DNA of 6,890 nucleotides from contig JAFXPL010000169.1 of NCBI GenBank assembly GCA_017527945.1, positions 1-6,890 of the forward strand, written 5' to 3'. Shown here one piece after another: positions 6,870-6,890 of the stretch. The translations under genes were made by a program, and so were the position numbers. The notes below the pieces were generated by a model. That model was not told the DNA's origin. It worked only from the letters and a program-made list of their open reading frames with translations, and searched no databases. Within the stretch, counting starts at the first letter, position 1. Each line of letters begins with the position of its first letter. Source of the stretch: Bacteroidales bacterium. Lineage in GTDB: Bacteria > Bacteroidota > Bacteroidia > Bacteroidales > WCHB1-69.

Positions 6870-6890
6870 ATGGAACAGTACGAAGACATC
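6870..6890 (+). CDS. Second copy of the candidate anti-sigma membrane protein, 3' cut by window end
   Basis: The last 21 bases read ATG plus six codons (MEQYEDI), identical to the start of the gene at 2781. The 14-base gap to the sigma stop is also identical. Only seven codons are visible, so whether the gene is intact, and how far it has diverged, cannot be judged here. Confidence 0.7.

Larger units (their letters stand above)
6304..6890 (+). repeat. Direct repeat copy 2 (cut by window end)
   Basis: Second copy of the block at 2208-2801. It begins in the spacer after the M16 gene and runs to the final base. Colinearity is gap-free from 6327 onward. The differences from copy 1 in the sigma gene lie mostly at third codon positions, which points to a real, aged duplication and not an assembly duplicate. 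Confidence 0.95.

Overview
The window looks like chromosomal DNA from a member of the Bacteroidota, most likely Bacteroidales. This rests on the general resemblance of the proteins, the weak Shine-Dalgarno signals, and the ECF sigma factor followed by a small membrane-protein gene. The genus cannot be fixed from the sequence alone. Every gene I accept lies on the + strand. There are no RNA genes, CRISPR arrays or insertion sequences that I can see.

Layout. (1) 2-1237: cinA, missing only its first few codons at the window edge. (2) 1234-2115: a Xer-type tyrosine recombinase (xerD-like), joined to cinA by a 4-base ATGA overlap. (3) 2116-2271: an intergenic stretch with four tandem GGTTATT-type heptamers, followed by the leader of the next gene. 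(4) 2272-2766: a 164-residue ECF sigma factor. (5) 2781-3362: a 193-residue protein with four predicted membrane segments and a coiled-coil-like N-terminus, in the position where an anti-sigma factor usually sits. (6) 3416-6244: a 942-residue exported M16 (pitrilysin-family) zinc protease with two M16 halves. (7) 6304-6890: a second, slightly diverged copy of the leader, the sigma factor gene and the first seven codons of the membrane-protein gene, cut by the window end.

The most notable structure is this duplication. The two sigma genes are offset by exactly 4089 bases and differ, by hand count, at 19 of 495 positions. Fifteen of those changes are silent, and the proteins differ at 4 of 164 residues. 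The similarity starts in the leader (about 2208 and 6304) and continues to the last base of the window. The M16 protease gene therefore lies between direct repeats of at least about 590 bases. This could be a tandem duplication of a sigma, membrane protein and protease unit, or a duplication of the sigma and membrane-protein pair alone. The sequence beyond 6890 would decide.

Both leader copies also hold a four-codon reading frame (Met-Ser-Asp/Glu-Arg-stop). It sits behind the only good Shine-Dalgarno-like sequence, and its stop codon overlaps the sigma start codon as ATGA. This suggests translational coupling. cinA and xerD look like ordinary housekeeping genes and have no evident functional tie to the sigma module.
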